Shown piece by piece: positions 57,043-64,000 of a stretch of 64,000 nucleotides of DNA. Under the pieces are notes generated by a model, which was given only the letters and a program-made list of their open reading frames with translations, made no database searches and was not told the origin of the DNA. The stretch lies in assembly GCF_016612545.1 (NCBI RefSeq), contig NZ_JAENRY010000007.1, forward strand, positions 1 through 64,000, given 5' to 3'. Each line of letters starts with the position of its first letter. Within the stretch, counting starts at the first letter, position 1. Made by a program: the position numbers and the translations under genes. This DNA is from Streptomyces sp. MBT65 (GTDB lineage Bacteria; Actinomycetota; Actinomycetes; Streptomycetales; Streptomycetaceae).

Positions 57043-57915
57043 TCAGCCGGCGGGCTGCGGCGGCGGGGTGAAGTGGTGGCCCCAGAACGCGCCGTCGGTG
57101 ATCTCGTAGACGGGTACCGGCTCCGGCACCTTCAGGCCGTCCCAGCCGAACTCGACGGCGTAGTTCTCCGGCGACCACACATAGAACGACACCATGCGGT
57201 CGTTGGTGTGCTTGCCCAGCGAGTGCATCATCGGGACGTTCAGCTTCGCGGCCCGGTCGAGGGCACGCCCCACGTCGTCCAGCGTCCTGCCCTCGACCAT
57301 GAAGTGCAGCAGCCGCCCGGGACCCGGCGCCGGAGTGACGCCCAGGGTGTGGTGGCGGGGGTTGCAGCCCATGAACCAGGTCGTACCGCCCGGCGAGCGC
57401 ATCGTGTTGCGCTCGATGAAGCCGAGGACGTTCACGTAGAAGTCGAAGGTCCCGCGCGCGTCCTCGGCCGAGAGGATGGCGTGCCCGAAACCCATGTCAC
57501 CGGTCAGGAACTCCGAGACCAGGGGAGTCTGCACCGGGACGTGGTCGAGGATCGCGCCGTAGAACAGCTCGACCGGGTTGCCGCCCGGGTCGTTGAACTT
57601 GACGAAGCCGGTGACCCTGCGTTCCGCGGCCTCGTCCTCGGTGCCGGCGGTCACCTTGATGCCGGTCTTCTCGACGTCGGCGACCAGACGGGCCAACTCC
57701 CGTTCGTCGATGACCTCGAAGCCCAGGGCGGTCATCCCGCTCTGCGAACCGGGGGAGACCACGATACGGGCCGGATAGTCGTCCATCCGGTAGTACAGGG
57801 ATTCCGGGTCGCCGCCCTCAACTGGCATCAGGCCGAGGAAATCCGCCCCGAACACCTTCCATTTCTCGATGTCGCTGGACTCCAGCCGTACATACCCGAG
57901 TGAGCGCACACCCAT
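57043..57915 (-). CDS. Extradiol ring-cleavage dioxygenase, HsaC/BphC-like
   Basis: This 290-aa type I extradiol dioxygenase starts at ATG 57915 (MGVRSLGYVRLESSDIEKWK). It has two VOC-type domains. The iron ligands are His145 (GDMGFGHAIL), His204 (RLLHFMVE) and Glu255 (NYAVEFGWDG). The active-site His pair CNPRHHT (188-189) and Tyr245 of the second shell are also present. It opens a catechol next to the hydroxyl (meta cleavage). The catechol probably comes from the HsaA/HsaB-like hydroxylase. It is divergent from the HsaD-like hydrolase that would act next. Confidence 0.92.
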   Translation of the reverse strand: MGVRSLGYVRLESSDIEKWKVFGADFLGLMPVEGGDPESLYYRMDDYPARIVVSPGSQSGMTALGFEVIDERELARLVADVEKTGIKVTAGTEDEAAERRVTGFVKFNDPGGNPVELFYGAILDHVPVQTPLVSEFLTGDMGFGHAILSAEDARGTFDFYVNVLGFIERNTMRSPGGTTWFMGCNPRHHTLGVTPAPGPGRLLHFMVEGRTLDDVGRALDRAAKLNVPMMHSLGKHTNDRMVSFYVWSPENYAVEFGWDGLKVPEPVPVYEITDGAFWGHHFTPPPQPAG

Positions 57916-57956
57916 CAGGGTCTCCCATCACCGTCGTCAAGTCCTGGCAGCCCGAC

Positions 57957-58005
57957 GCTAATCAGCGGGGCGGACCGGGGGACGCCCACGTCCCACTGAT
58001 CGGGA
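57957..58005. promoter_or_regulatory. Operator elements between HsaC-like and HsaD-like genes
   Basis: TCCCACTGATCGGGA (57991-58005) is a good copy of the element shared with 14176, 54521, 62453 and 62492. A half-site, AATCAGCGGGG (57960-57970), lies in the other orientation 35 bp away, centre to centre. Confidence 0.6.
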
Positions 58006-58083
58006 AGAGCGCGACACCCGCTCGGGGCGCGGTGGCACGGTGACTGTCGCCCGTCACCCCGCGACCGGAGGCCACGCACCGCC

Positions 58084-58944
58084 ATGACACTCACCGCTGA
58101 GGACACCCTGCGCGAACTGCACACCGACGAGGGCACGTTGCGCTACCACGAGGTGGGCGACGGGCCGCCGCTGCTCCTGTTGCACGGTTCCGGTCCCGGC
58201 GTGACCGGCTGGCGCAACTACCGGGGAAATCTCCCCGTGTTCGCGAAGCACTTCCGCTGTCTCGCCCTGGAATTCCCGGGGTTCGGGGTCAGCGACCCCA
58301 CCGACGAGAACCCGATGATGGCGGCCCCGAAGGCGGTGCTGCGTTTCCTCGACGGCCTCGGCCTGGAGCGCGTCGACGTCATCGGGAACTCCATGGGCGG
58401 CTTCGTCGCCGCCGGACTCGCCGTCGCCCACAAGGACTTGTTCCGCAGGGTCGTCACCATCGGCGGCGTGGGCCGCAACATCCTCTCGCCGGGCCCCAGC
58501 GAAGGCCTCAACCTGCTGGTCGAGTTCGCCGAGAACCCGACCCGCGAGAACCTCGTCCAGTGGCTCCGGTCGATGGTCCACGACCCGGCCCTCCTTACCG
58601 AGCAACTCATCGAGGAGCGGTGGGTGACCGCCACCGAGCCCGCGACCCTGGAGGCCTCCCGGCGGATCTACGGCCGGCAGGCCATGGCCGCCATGCAGGC
58701 CGCGCAGGCCCACTCCGACCAGCCCATCTGGGCCGCCCTCCACAAGATCACCGCGCCCACACTGCTGACCTGGGGCCGCGACGACCGGGTCACACCGTTG
58801 GAGAGCGCGCTGATCCCGATGCGTACGATTCCCAAAGCGGAACTGCATGTGCTGCCCGACTGCGGCCACTGGGCCATGATCGAGCAGAAGGAGGCCTGGG
58901 AGAGCGTGGTCCTGGCCTTCCTGACCCGCCCCGAGGCGTCCTGA
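58084..58944 (+). CDS. Meta-cleavage product hydrolase, HsaD/BphD-like
   Basis: This 286-aa alpha/beta hydrolase starts at ATG 58084. The oxyanion HGSGPGVTGWRNYRGN block is followed by the nucleophile Ser103 in IGNSMGGFVAA, the acid Asp233 or Asp234 (WGRDDRVTP) and His262 (DCGHWAMIE). The HGSGPG motif is typical of MhpC/BphD/HsaD enzymes, which split the C-C bond of ring-opened 2-hydroxy-6-oxo-dienoates. The product would be a 2-hydroxydienoate for the hydratase at 62570. The TetR gene follows 24 bp later. Confidence 0.93.
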   Translation: MTLTAEDTLRELHTDEGTLRYHEVGDGPPLLLLHGSGPGVTGWRNYRGNLPVFAKHFRCLALEFPGFGVSDPTDENPMMAAPKAVLRFLDGLGLERVDVIGNSMGGFVAAGLAVAHKDLFRRVVTIGGVGRNILSPGPSEGLNLLVEFAENPTRENLVQWLRSMVHDPALLTEQLIEERWVTATEPATLEASRRIYGRQAMAAMQAAQAHSDQPIWAALHKITAPTLLTWGRDDRVTPLESALIPMRTIPKAELHVLPDCGHWAMIEQKEAWESVVLAFLTRPEAS

Positions 58945-58968
58945 GCGTCGGCGGGAGCACCGGACGAC

Positions 58969-59589
58969 ATGGGGGACGACGTGGCGAGACCCGCTGAGGG
59001 ACGGCAACCGGCGGCCCCGATGTCGAGCGGCCAGGCCGCCCGCCGGGTCCGCATCCTCCGCGCCGCCTCCGAACTCGGCGCCCGCGAGGGCCTGGCCAGC
59101 GTGCAGATGCACGACGTGGCCAAGGAGGCCGGCGTCGCCATCGCCACCGTGTACCGCTACTTCCCGTCCAAGCCGTATCTGTTCATGGCGGTCCTGGAGT
59201 GGCACATCGAGCAGTTCGTCGGTGGTCACGCGACCGTCGCCGAGGAGGGCACGGACGCCGCCGCCGAGATCGCGGAGCTGCTCATCACGCTCAGCGTGAA
59301 GCTGCTGGACAGCCCCCTGCTGGCCTCGGCGGTGGCGCTGTCGTCGTTCACCGAGTACACGAGTGTCGTCCCGGCCCGCACGGACCTCGTCGACAGCGCC
59401 CTGGGACAGGCCATCCTGCGGCTGCTCGGCGGCGGCGTCCGCGAGGCCTCGGAGACCGACCGCAGCAGGGCTCGCCTGCTCATCTACGGCTGGTGGGGGC
59501 TGTTCGTGGCCATGCTCACCGAGGAGCTGTCCACCGCGGAGGCGGAGACGAACATGCGCCTGGCCGCACGGCTGCTGCTCACGCCGTAG
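58969..59589 (+). CDS. TetR-family regulator, KstR-like
   Basis: This 206-aa protein (ATG 58969; GTG 58981 is an alternative) has the helix-turn-helix ILRAASELGAREGLASVQMH, then DVAKEAGVAIATVYRYFPSK. This segment is close to KstR, the repressor of cholesterol catabolism in mycobacteria (QMHxIAKxAGVAIxTxYRYFPSK). The gene lies in the operon with the HsaD-like hydrolase. The element TCCCrCTGAnCGGrA found at its own and three other promoters is the candidate operator; it differs from the published KstR box, so the ligand and targets are probably distinct. Confidence 0.87.
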   Translation: MGDDVARPAEGRQPAAPMSSGQAARRVRILRAASELGAREGLASVQMHDVAKEAGVAIATVYRYFPSKPYLFMAVLEWHIEQFVGGHATVAEEGTDAAAEIAELLITLSVKLLDSPLLASAVALSSFTEYTSVVPARTDLVDSALGQAILRLLGGGVREASETDRSRARLLIYGWWGLFVAMLTEELSTAEAETNMRLAARLLLTP

Positions 59590-59778
59590 CCGCGGGGATC
59601 GCCGGAGTCGCCGCAGTCGCAGGGATCGCCGTGGTCGTCGCGTAAATGTGAAGCAATTCTTACGTCCCCCGGGCCGCGGGGTCATTTCCCGTTTTCCGTG
59701 GGTAGCTTGGTTCCCGTCGGCGGCAGCCCGTTCCTCTTGTCGCCGATTCCCAGCGGAATCAAGAACAGGAAGTTCGGC

Positions 59779-60219
59779 ATGCGGAAAATCGGTTTTGTCG
59801 GTGTGGCTCTCGTTGCCCTTTCCTTCACGCTCACGGCGTGCGGTGGGTCCGACAACAGCGACTCCACCTCGAAGGCGGCGCCCTCCATGTCGGCCACGAA
59901 GGCGGCAATGAAGTCGGCCGACCGGACGGGAATGTTCGCGGGGCTCAACGGCAAGAAGGTGACCGGCTCCGCGCAGGTGAGCGGCATGGACGTCACGCTC
60001 TCCGGCTTCACGTCCGACGAGGGCCCGGACCTGCATGTCTACCTCACGAACGGCACGGATGAAGCCGCCGTGTCCGCGGGCAAGCAGCTCGGTGCCGTCA
60101 AGTTCGACAAGGCGTCCCAGATGTTCGCGCTCAACGGCGCGGACGCGGCCGGATACACCACCGTGGTCATCCACTGCGACAAGGCGAAGGCGGTATTCGG
60201 CGCCGCGAAACTGTCATGA
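59779..60219 (+). CDS. DM13-domain lipoprotein
   Basis: This 146-aa protein starts at ATG 59779 behind AGGA. It has a signal peptide (MRKIGFVGVALVALSFTL) with the lipobox LTAC and Cys21 as lipidation site. A Ser/Ala-rich linker precedes a DM13 domain: FAGLNGKKVTGSAQVSGMDV, FTSDEGPDLHVYLTNG and the conserved Cys in TTVVIHCDKAKAVFG. DM13 domains are predicted redox modules at the cell surface. The stop overlaps the DoxX-like gene (ATGA), so the two act together. Confidence 0.87.
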   Translation: MRKIGFVGVALVALSFTLTACGGSDNSDSTSKAAPSMSATKAAMKSADRTGMFAGLNGKKVTGSAQVSGMDVTLSGFTSDEGPDLHVYLTNGTDEAAVSAGKQLGAVKFDKASQMFALNGADAAGYTTVVIHCDKAKAVFGAAKLS

Positions 60220-60725
60220 AGTCGTTCCCTTCGCGCCCGACTCTGATCGCGGCGGTCCTCGCCGGCGCGATCAGAGTCACCCTCGGTGTCCTGTGGCTCC
60301 ATGAAGGAACGCTCAAATACCGGGCGCATTTCGGGGCGGCTGACATCCTGTTGGTGGCGAACAGTGCGAAGTCGAACAGCAGGGTTCCGGGCTACTTCAA
60401 GAGTTTCGCGGATTTCGCACTCGCGGGTTGGCCGCATTTCTTCGGCTTCGCGATGCCCCTTCTGGAGACGGCCCTTGGAGTCGTCCTTGTCCTGGGGGTG
60501 TTCACTTTGCCCGCGTCTTTCATGTCGGCATTCACCTTGCTGACGTACTGGAGCGCGGATCAGTTGATCACCGAATATCCGATCATGGTCGCCCTCTCGA
60601 CGGTGGTCATCGCCTGGCCGCTCCTGGCCTCGCATTTCTCCGTGACGACTCTCGCGGAAAGGGCGGTGGGCCGAAGGCGCCCGGACCTGGTGGTGTTCCG
60701 GGAGCCGTTCCGGCGCTGGCTCTGA
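60216..60725 (+). CDS. DoxX-family membrane protein
   Basis: This 169-aa protein starts at ATG 60216, overlapping the DM13 lipoprotein stop. Four hydrophobic helices are visible (LIAAVLAGAIRVTLGVLWLH, FALAGWPHFFGFAMPLLETA, LGVVLVLGVFTLPASFMSAF, TEYPIMVALSTVVIAWPLLA). The pattern RVTLGVLWLHEGTLKYR is typical of DoxX/DoxD-type proteins, which are linked to quinones and thiol redox. It forms a two-gene unit with the DM13 lipoprotein, next to a flavin dehydrogenase that needs an electron acceptor. Confidence 0.83.
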   Translation: MKSFPSRPTLIAAVLAGAIRVTLGVLWLHEGTLKYRAHFGAADILLVANSAKSNSRVPGYFKSFADFALAGWPHFFGFAMPLLETALGVVLVLGVFTLPASFMSAFTLLTYWSADQLITEYPIMVALSTVVIAWPLLASHFSVTTLAERAVGRRRPDLVVFREPFRRWL

Positions 60726-60729
60726 CCGG

Positions 60730-62337
60730 TCAGTCCGTGCCGCTCGCGATGTCGAGCACCGCGAGGTACGAGAAGGCGACACTCGAGCCGACGGGAGCCC
60801 CCGCGCCCGGGTACACGCGTCCCGTCATCGCGGCCGCGGTGTTGCCCGCCGCGTAGAGCCCCTCGATCGGCGCGCCGTCCGGGCGCAGCACCCGTGCGTG
60901 CTCGTCGATCTTCAGGCCGCCCTTGGTGCCGATGTCGGCCGGAAGAATGGTCGCGACGTAGTACGGCGGGGTGTCGAGCGGGGGCAGCAGCGGGTTGGGC
61001 CACTCGTCCGTGGCCGGCGGTGCCGGGTAGTTCAGCACGGGCAGGGCGGGGAAACCCAGGACGTACTGAGCCATCTGGTCCCAGGGTGTCTCGCCACGAT
61101 GGAACTTCTCGTCGACACCGGTCCGCGCGTAGCCGTTGAACTCCTCGATGGTCGCGTGCAGGGCTTTCAGCGGTACGTCGATCAGCTGCGCCAACTCCTC
61201 AAGGGTGTCGGCCCTCTTCAGCGCACCCGACTCGAACCACTCGGGGCGGACCGGCTGGTCGTAGGGGCCGCCGAAGCCGTCCCGGTCGAGCTGGCGTTGG
61301 TCGATGATCCAGTGGGCGGGGATGTGCGAGACGCCTGTGGTGGCGTGCAGGCGGACGATCTCGCGGCCCGCCTGGTCGTAGGGGCGGGTCTCGTTGACGA
61401 AGCGTTCGCCCGCCGCGTTGACCCAGATGCCACCCCGGGTGCCCGTGTGGAAGAGAGGGAGGCCGTCGGGCCACACGAGTCCGGGCGTGAACCAGGCCGC
61501 GTCGAGCAGATCGGTTGCGGCACCGACCGCGATGCCGGCCTGGAGCGCGTCGCCCGTGTTGCCCGGGGCGCCGTGGGTCCACTCGCTGCCGCGCTCCGGA
61601 ACCGGCTGGTACTTCTCGCGCAGCTCGCGGTTGCGCTCGAAACCGCCGGCCGCGAGGATCACCCCGCCCGTGGCGCGGAACGTGACCTGTTCGCCGTCGC
61701 TCACCGCCTCCACACCGACGACCCTGCCGTCCTCGACGACGAGGCCCTCCAAGGCGGTGTCGAGGCGGAGCGAGCCGTGGCCCGTCTCCAGGAACGCCGC
61801 CAACGTCCTGCCGATCAGAGCGCGGCCACCGCTGAGGACCGGGCCTTCGTCATCGCCCCACCGCTGGGTCGGCAGACAGGCGCGGACCAGCCGGGCATGT
61901 TCCCCCAGTTCGGCGACGGTGACCTGCGGCGGAAAGACGGTGTGCCCCGTCGGGGACGAGCCGGTGACCGACGGATAGTAGTCCGGCACCGGGAGATGAA
62001 CGAACGACCGGAACCACGGATTCTTCTCCAGCTCGTCGATCAACTCCACGCCGGCCCGCAGATAGGCGTCCTGGAGCGGCTCGCGTGACGCGTCGTCGAC
62101 GGTGCTGCGCAGATAGGTCCTCGCGTCCTCGACACTGTCGTCGAGTCCGGCCCGCCGCATGGGCGCGGAACCGGGATACCACAGACCGGAACCGGAGTAG
62201 GCGGTGGTGCCGCCCACGCGGTCCGTCTTCTCGATGACGAGCGTCCGCAGCCCGCGTGACGCTGCCAGATAGGCACCGACCAGACCCCCGCCCGACCCGA
62301 CCACGATCACGTCGTAGACGTCCTCGTTGCTGGTCAT
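60730..62337 (-). CDS. FAD-dependent dehydrogenase, 3-ketosteroid delta1-dehydrogenase-like
   Basis: This 535-aa protein starts at ATG 62337 behind GAGGAGG. It has an N-terminal FAD site VGSGGGLVGAYLAASRGLRT, the GGTTAYSGSGLWYPGS motif and the C-terminal GGLKIDEHARVLRPDGAPIE, GLYAAGNTAAAMTGRVYPGA seen in ketosteroid dehydrogenases and related succinate dehydrogenase/fumarate reductase flavoproteins. It would introduce a double bond in a ring ketone, a step leading to aromatisation. It is divergent from the hydratase gene with two operator-like sites between. Exact substrate not known. Confidence 0.9.
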   Translation of the reverse strand: MTSNEDVYDVIVVGSGGGLVGAYLAASRGLRTLVIEKTDRVGGTTAYSGSGLWYPGSAPMRRAGLDDSVEDARTYLRSTVDDASREPLQDAYLRAGVELIDELEKNPWFRSFVHLPVPDYYPSVTGSSPTGHTVFPPQVTVAELGEHARLVRACLPTQRWGDDEGPVLSGGRALIGRTLAAFLETGHGSLRLDTALEGLVVEDGRVVGVEAVSDGEQVTFRATGGVILAAGGFERNRELREKYQPVPERGSEWTHGAPGNTGDALQAGIAVGAATDLLDAAWFTPGLVWPDGLPLFHTGTRGGIWVNAAGERFVNETRPYDQAGREIVRLHATTGVSHIPAHWIIDQRQLDRDGFGGPYDQPVRPEWFESGALKRADTLEELAQLIDVPLKALHATIEEFNGYARTGVDEKFHRGETPWDQMAQYVLGFPALPVLNYPAPPATDEWPNPLLPPLDTPPYYVATILPADIGTKGGLKIDEHARVLRPDGAPIEGLYAAGNTAAAMTGRVYPGAGAPVGSSVAFSYLAVLDIASGTD

Positions 62338-62452
62338 CCTGACCTCCTCAGGTGTGCTGACGTTTCTCGACGGCCGAGCGCGGCTCAACGCCACAACCTC
62401 TCGCAATGTGCGGGCGACGGTATCGAGCCAACTCCCGGGTTCCGACCGGTCA

Positions 62453-62506
62453 TCTCGCTCAGCGAGACCGTTTGTCCACACCCGGATCCAGTCCCGCTGA
62501 GCGGAA
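62453..62506. promoter_or_regulatory. Two operator elements between KSTD-like and hydratase genes
   Basis: TCTCGCTCAGCGAGA (62453-62467) is a perfect 7+1+7 palindrome. TCCCGCTGAGCGGAA (62492-62506) is the same element, 39 bp further centre to centre. The 8-bp palindrome GACCGGTC (62444-62451) just precedes the first. Confidence 0.65.
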
Positions 62507-62569
62507 CGCGCGGGACCGTGATCGGGCGCCGATGCCCAGGCTGGAGGCCATCACGAGGTGAGGATGCGA

Positions 62570-63427
62570 ATGACAGACGTTGGGGAACCGAGGACGGCGA
62601 CGGACCGTGAGGCTACGGTGGCCGAGGCGGTCCTGCGACTGACGAGCGCGGCCCGTGACCGCCAACCGTGCGCCCCCGTACGGGACTTGCTCGGTGCCAC
62701 CGACATCGGCCTCGCCTACGCCGTCCAACAGCGCATCGTGGCCGACCGGATCGCCGCCGGCGCGCGGGTCGTCGGCCGCAAGATCGGACTGACCTCCGAG
62801 TCCGTGCAGCGCCAAGTGGGCGTCGACCGGCCCGACTTCGGGGTGCTCCTCGCCGACATGGACGTCACTGCGCTGCCTGCCGTGCCGAGCGAACGGCTGC
62901 TGCAGCCCAGGGTCGAGGCGGAGATCGCGTTCGTCCTCGCCGCCGACCTCGACGACGGCGAACTGGACGTCGAGCGGGTGCGGTCCGCCGTGGCGTACGC
63001 CGTCGCCGCGTTGGAGATCGTGGACAGCCGGGTCGCCGACTGGGACATCGCGATCACCGACACCGTCGCCGACAACGCGTCCAGCGGGCTGTTCGTACTC
63101 GGCGGCGAGCGGGTCGAGTTGAAGGCCTTCGAACCCCGGGACGTCACCATGCGGCTGTACGCCGACGGGAAGCTCGCCTCGGAGGGCGACGGCACGGCCT
63201 GCCTCGGTGACCCGCTCGCCGCGCTGCTGTGGCTGGCGCGCACCGCCCGGGAGTTCGGCGACCCGCTGCGGGCCGGTCAGGTCGTGCTCTCCGGAGCGCT
63301 GGGTCCGCTCGTCCCCACCCCGCCGGGCGTCACCGTACGGGCCGAGATGTCGGGCCTCGGCACGGTGACCGCGACGTTCTCGGCCAACGAACCCGACTCA
63401 TCGGACTCTTCGAAGGAACAGGGATGA
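62570..63427 (+). CDS. 2-keto-4-pentenoate hydratase (MhpD/HsaE-like)
   Basis: This 285-aa hydratase starts at ATG 62570 with GAGGTGAGG upstream; ATG 62564 would be too close to it. It belongs to the fumarylacetoacetate-hydrolase-related hydratases: [29 protein letters not shown], the metal-binding Glu residues in [14 protein letters not shown] and [10 protein letters not shown]. It adds water to the 2-hydroxydienoate made by the HsaD-like enzyme. Its stop overlaps the aldehyde dehydrogenase start (ATGA). Confidence 0.92.
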   Translation: MTDVGEPRTATDREATVAEAVLRLTSAARDRQPCAPVRDLLGATDIGLAYAVQQRIVADRIAAGARVVGRKIGLTSESVQRQVGVDRPDFGVLLADMDVTALPAVPSERLLQPRVEAEIAFVLAADLDDGELDVERVRSAVAYAVAALEIVDSRVADWDIAITDTVADNASSGLFVLGGERVELKAFEPRDVTMRLYADGKLASEGDGTACLGDPLAALLWLARTAREFGDPLRAGQVVLSGALGPLVPTPPGVTVRAEMSGLGTVTATFSANEPDSSDSSKEQG

Positions 63428-64000
63428 CGAAGACCAAGGTGGCCATCATCGGTTCCGGCAATATCGGGACCGACCTGATGATCAAGGTGCTGCGGCTGTC
63501 CGACACCCTGGAGATGGCCGCGATGGTGGGCATCGACCCGGAGTCGGACGGCCTCGCCCGCGCCGCGCGCCTGAAGGTGCCCATCACGCACGAGGGCGTG
63601 GACGGGCTGATCCGGATGGACGGCTTCGACGACATCGGGATCGTCTTCGACGCCACCTCCGCGAAGGCGCACGTCGAGAACGCCAAGCGCCTCGCCCCGT
63701 ACGGCAAACGGCTCGTCGACCTCACCCCGGCGGCCATCGGTCCGTACGTCGTGCCGCCGGTGAACCTCGACGAGCACCTCGCGGGCGATGCCGACAACCT
63801 CAACATGGTCACCTGCGGCGGCCAGGCCACCATCCCGATCGTGCACGCGGTCAGCCGGATCACACCGGTGCCGTACGCCGAGATCGTCGCCTCGATCGCC
63901 TCGAAGTCGGCGGGACCCGGAACCCGCGCCAACATCGACGAGTTCACCGAGACGACCTCCGCCGCGATCGAGAAGGTGGGCGGTGCCCGGCGCGGCAAGG
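63424..64000 (+). CDS. Acetaldehyde dehydrogenase, acylating (MhpF/HsaG-like), cut by window edge
   Basis: The first 192 codons are seen from ATG 63424. The NAD site is [13 protein letters not shown] and the catalytic Cys131 lies in [11 protein letters not shown], the same number as in Bph[20 protein letters not shown] follows. The enzyme turns acetaldehyde or propionaldehyde into the acyl-CoA and works bound to the aldolase MhpE/HsaF, whose gene is expected just beyond the right edge. It is co-transcribed with the hydratase. Confidence 0.94.
   Translation, partial: MTKTKVAIIGSGNIGTDLMIKVLRLSDTLEMAAMVGIDPESDGLARAARLKVPITHEGVDGLIRMDGFDDIGIVFDATSAKAHVENAKRLAPYGKRLVDLTPAAIGPYVVPPVNLDEHLAGDADNLNMVTCGGQATIPIVHAVSRITPVPYAEIVASIASKSAGPGTRANIDEFTETTSAAIEKVGGARRGK

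Noticed and set aside
58054-60174. Minus-strand frame of about 700 codons under the hydrolase, TetR and DM13 genes
   Set aside because: It is an antisense shadow with His/Gly/Arg-rich composition and no domain.
1-64000. CRISPR arrays, tRNA or rRNA genes, insertion sequences, attachment sites
   Set aside because: No regularly spaced repeats, no cloverleaf-like sequence, no transposase or integrase motif and no terminal repeats were found.

Overview
The window is a GC-rich actinomycete sequence. GTG and TTG starts are frequent, Shine-Dalgarno boxes are of the GGAGG or GGAGTTGG type, and many genes are joined by ATGA overlaps. It looks like Streptomyces or a close relative, but no rRNA or other marker gene is present, so the genus is an inference. 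I see no tRNA, rRNA, CRISPR array, transposase or phage gene. No gap between genes is longer than about 235 bases.

Layout. 1-4360 (minus) is a translationally coupled three-gene cassette of unknown function that runs off the left edge. 4488-6848 holds one soluble and two membrane proteins of unknown role. 6845-14167 is a complete mycofactocin locus: mftR, an inverted mftG, then mftA-B-C-D-E-F. 14289-16865 holds a two-component flavin hydroxylase resembling HsaA/HsaB and a membrane protein. 16983-19173 is an accessory stretch with a Ddn-like reductase, a divergent TetR gene sharing a perfect operator, a PASTA lipoprotein and a TetR remnant. 19201-56988 is a large catabolic block: six acyl-CoA dehydrogenases, two thiolases, two enoyl-CoA hydratases, a MaoC hydratase, two acyl-CoA ligases, two CoA-transferase/racemase proteins, two P450s with a small ferredoxin, many SDRs (two of the mycofactocin-coupled type), two amidohydrolases and an aldehyde dehydrogenase. 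57043-64000 is a meta-cleavage set: HsaC-like dioxygenase, HsaD-like hydrolase, a KstR-like TetR, a ketosteroid-dehydrogenase-like flavoprotein, 2-keto-4-pentenoate hydratase and acetaldehyde dehydrogenase. It continues beyond the right edge.

How the genes may work together (inference). The set fits degradation of a cyclic, probably steroid- or terpenoid-like compound. P450s and dehydrogenases oxidise it, with mycofactocin acting as electron carrier for two SDRs. CoA ligases activate the acids, beta-oxidation and CoA-transfer enzymes shorten them, and the Hsa-like enzymes hydroxylate and open an aromatised ring. Inside the block, a 102-aa protein, an acyl-CoA ligase, a phosphotransferase, an ACAD10/11-type dehydrogenase and SDRs recall the levulinate (lva) route for 4-hydroxyacyl-CoA.

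Regulation. Three recurrent palindromes tie distant promoters together. The first is an AGTATACT-centred element (eight sites, 21.9-54.5 kb). The second is a GACCGRTCGGTac element at the mftA/mftG promoter and two catabolic promoters. The third is a TCCCrCTGAnCGGrA element at the HsaA-like, amidohydrolase, HsaC/HsaD-like and hydratase promoters. The recurrence of these elements is the strongest sign in the sequence that this is one regulated catabolic island.
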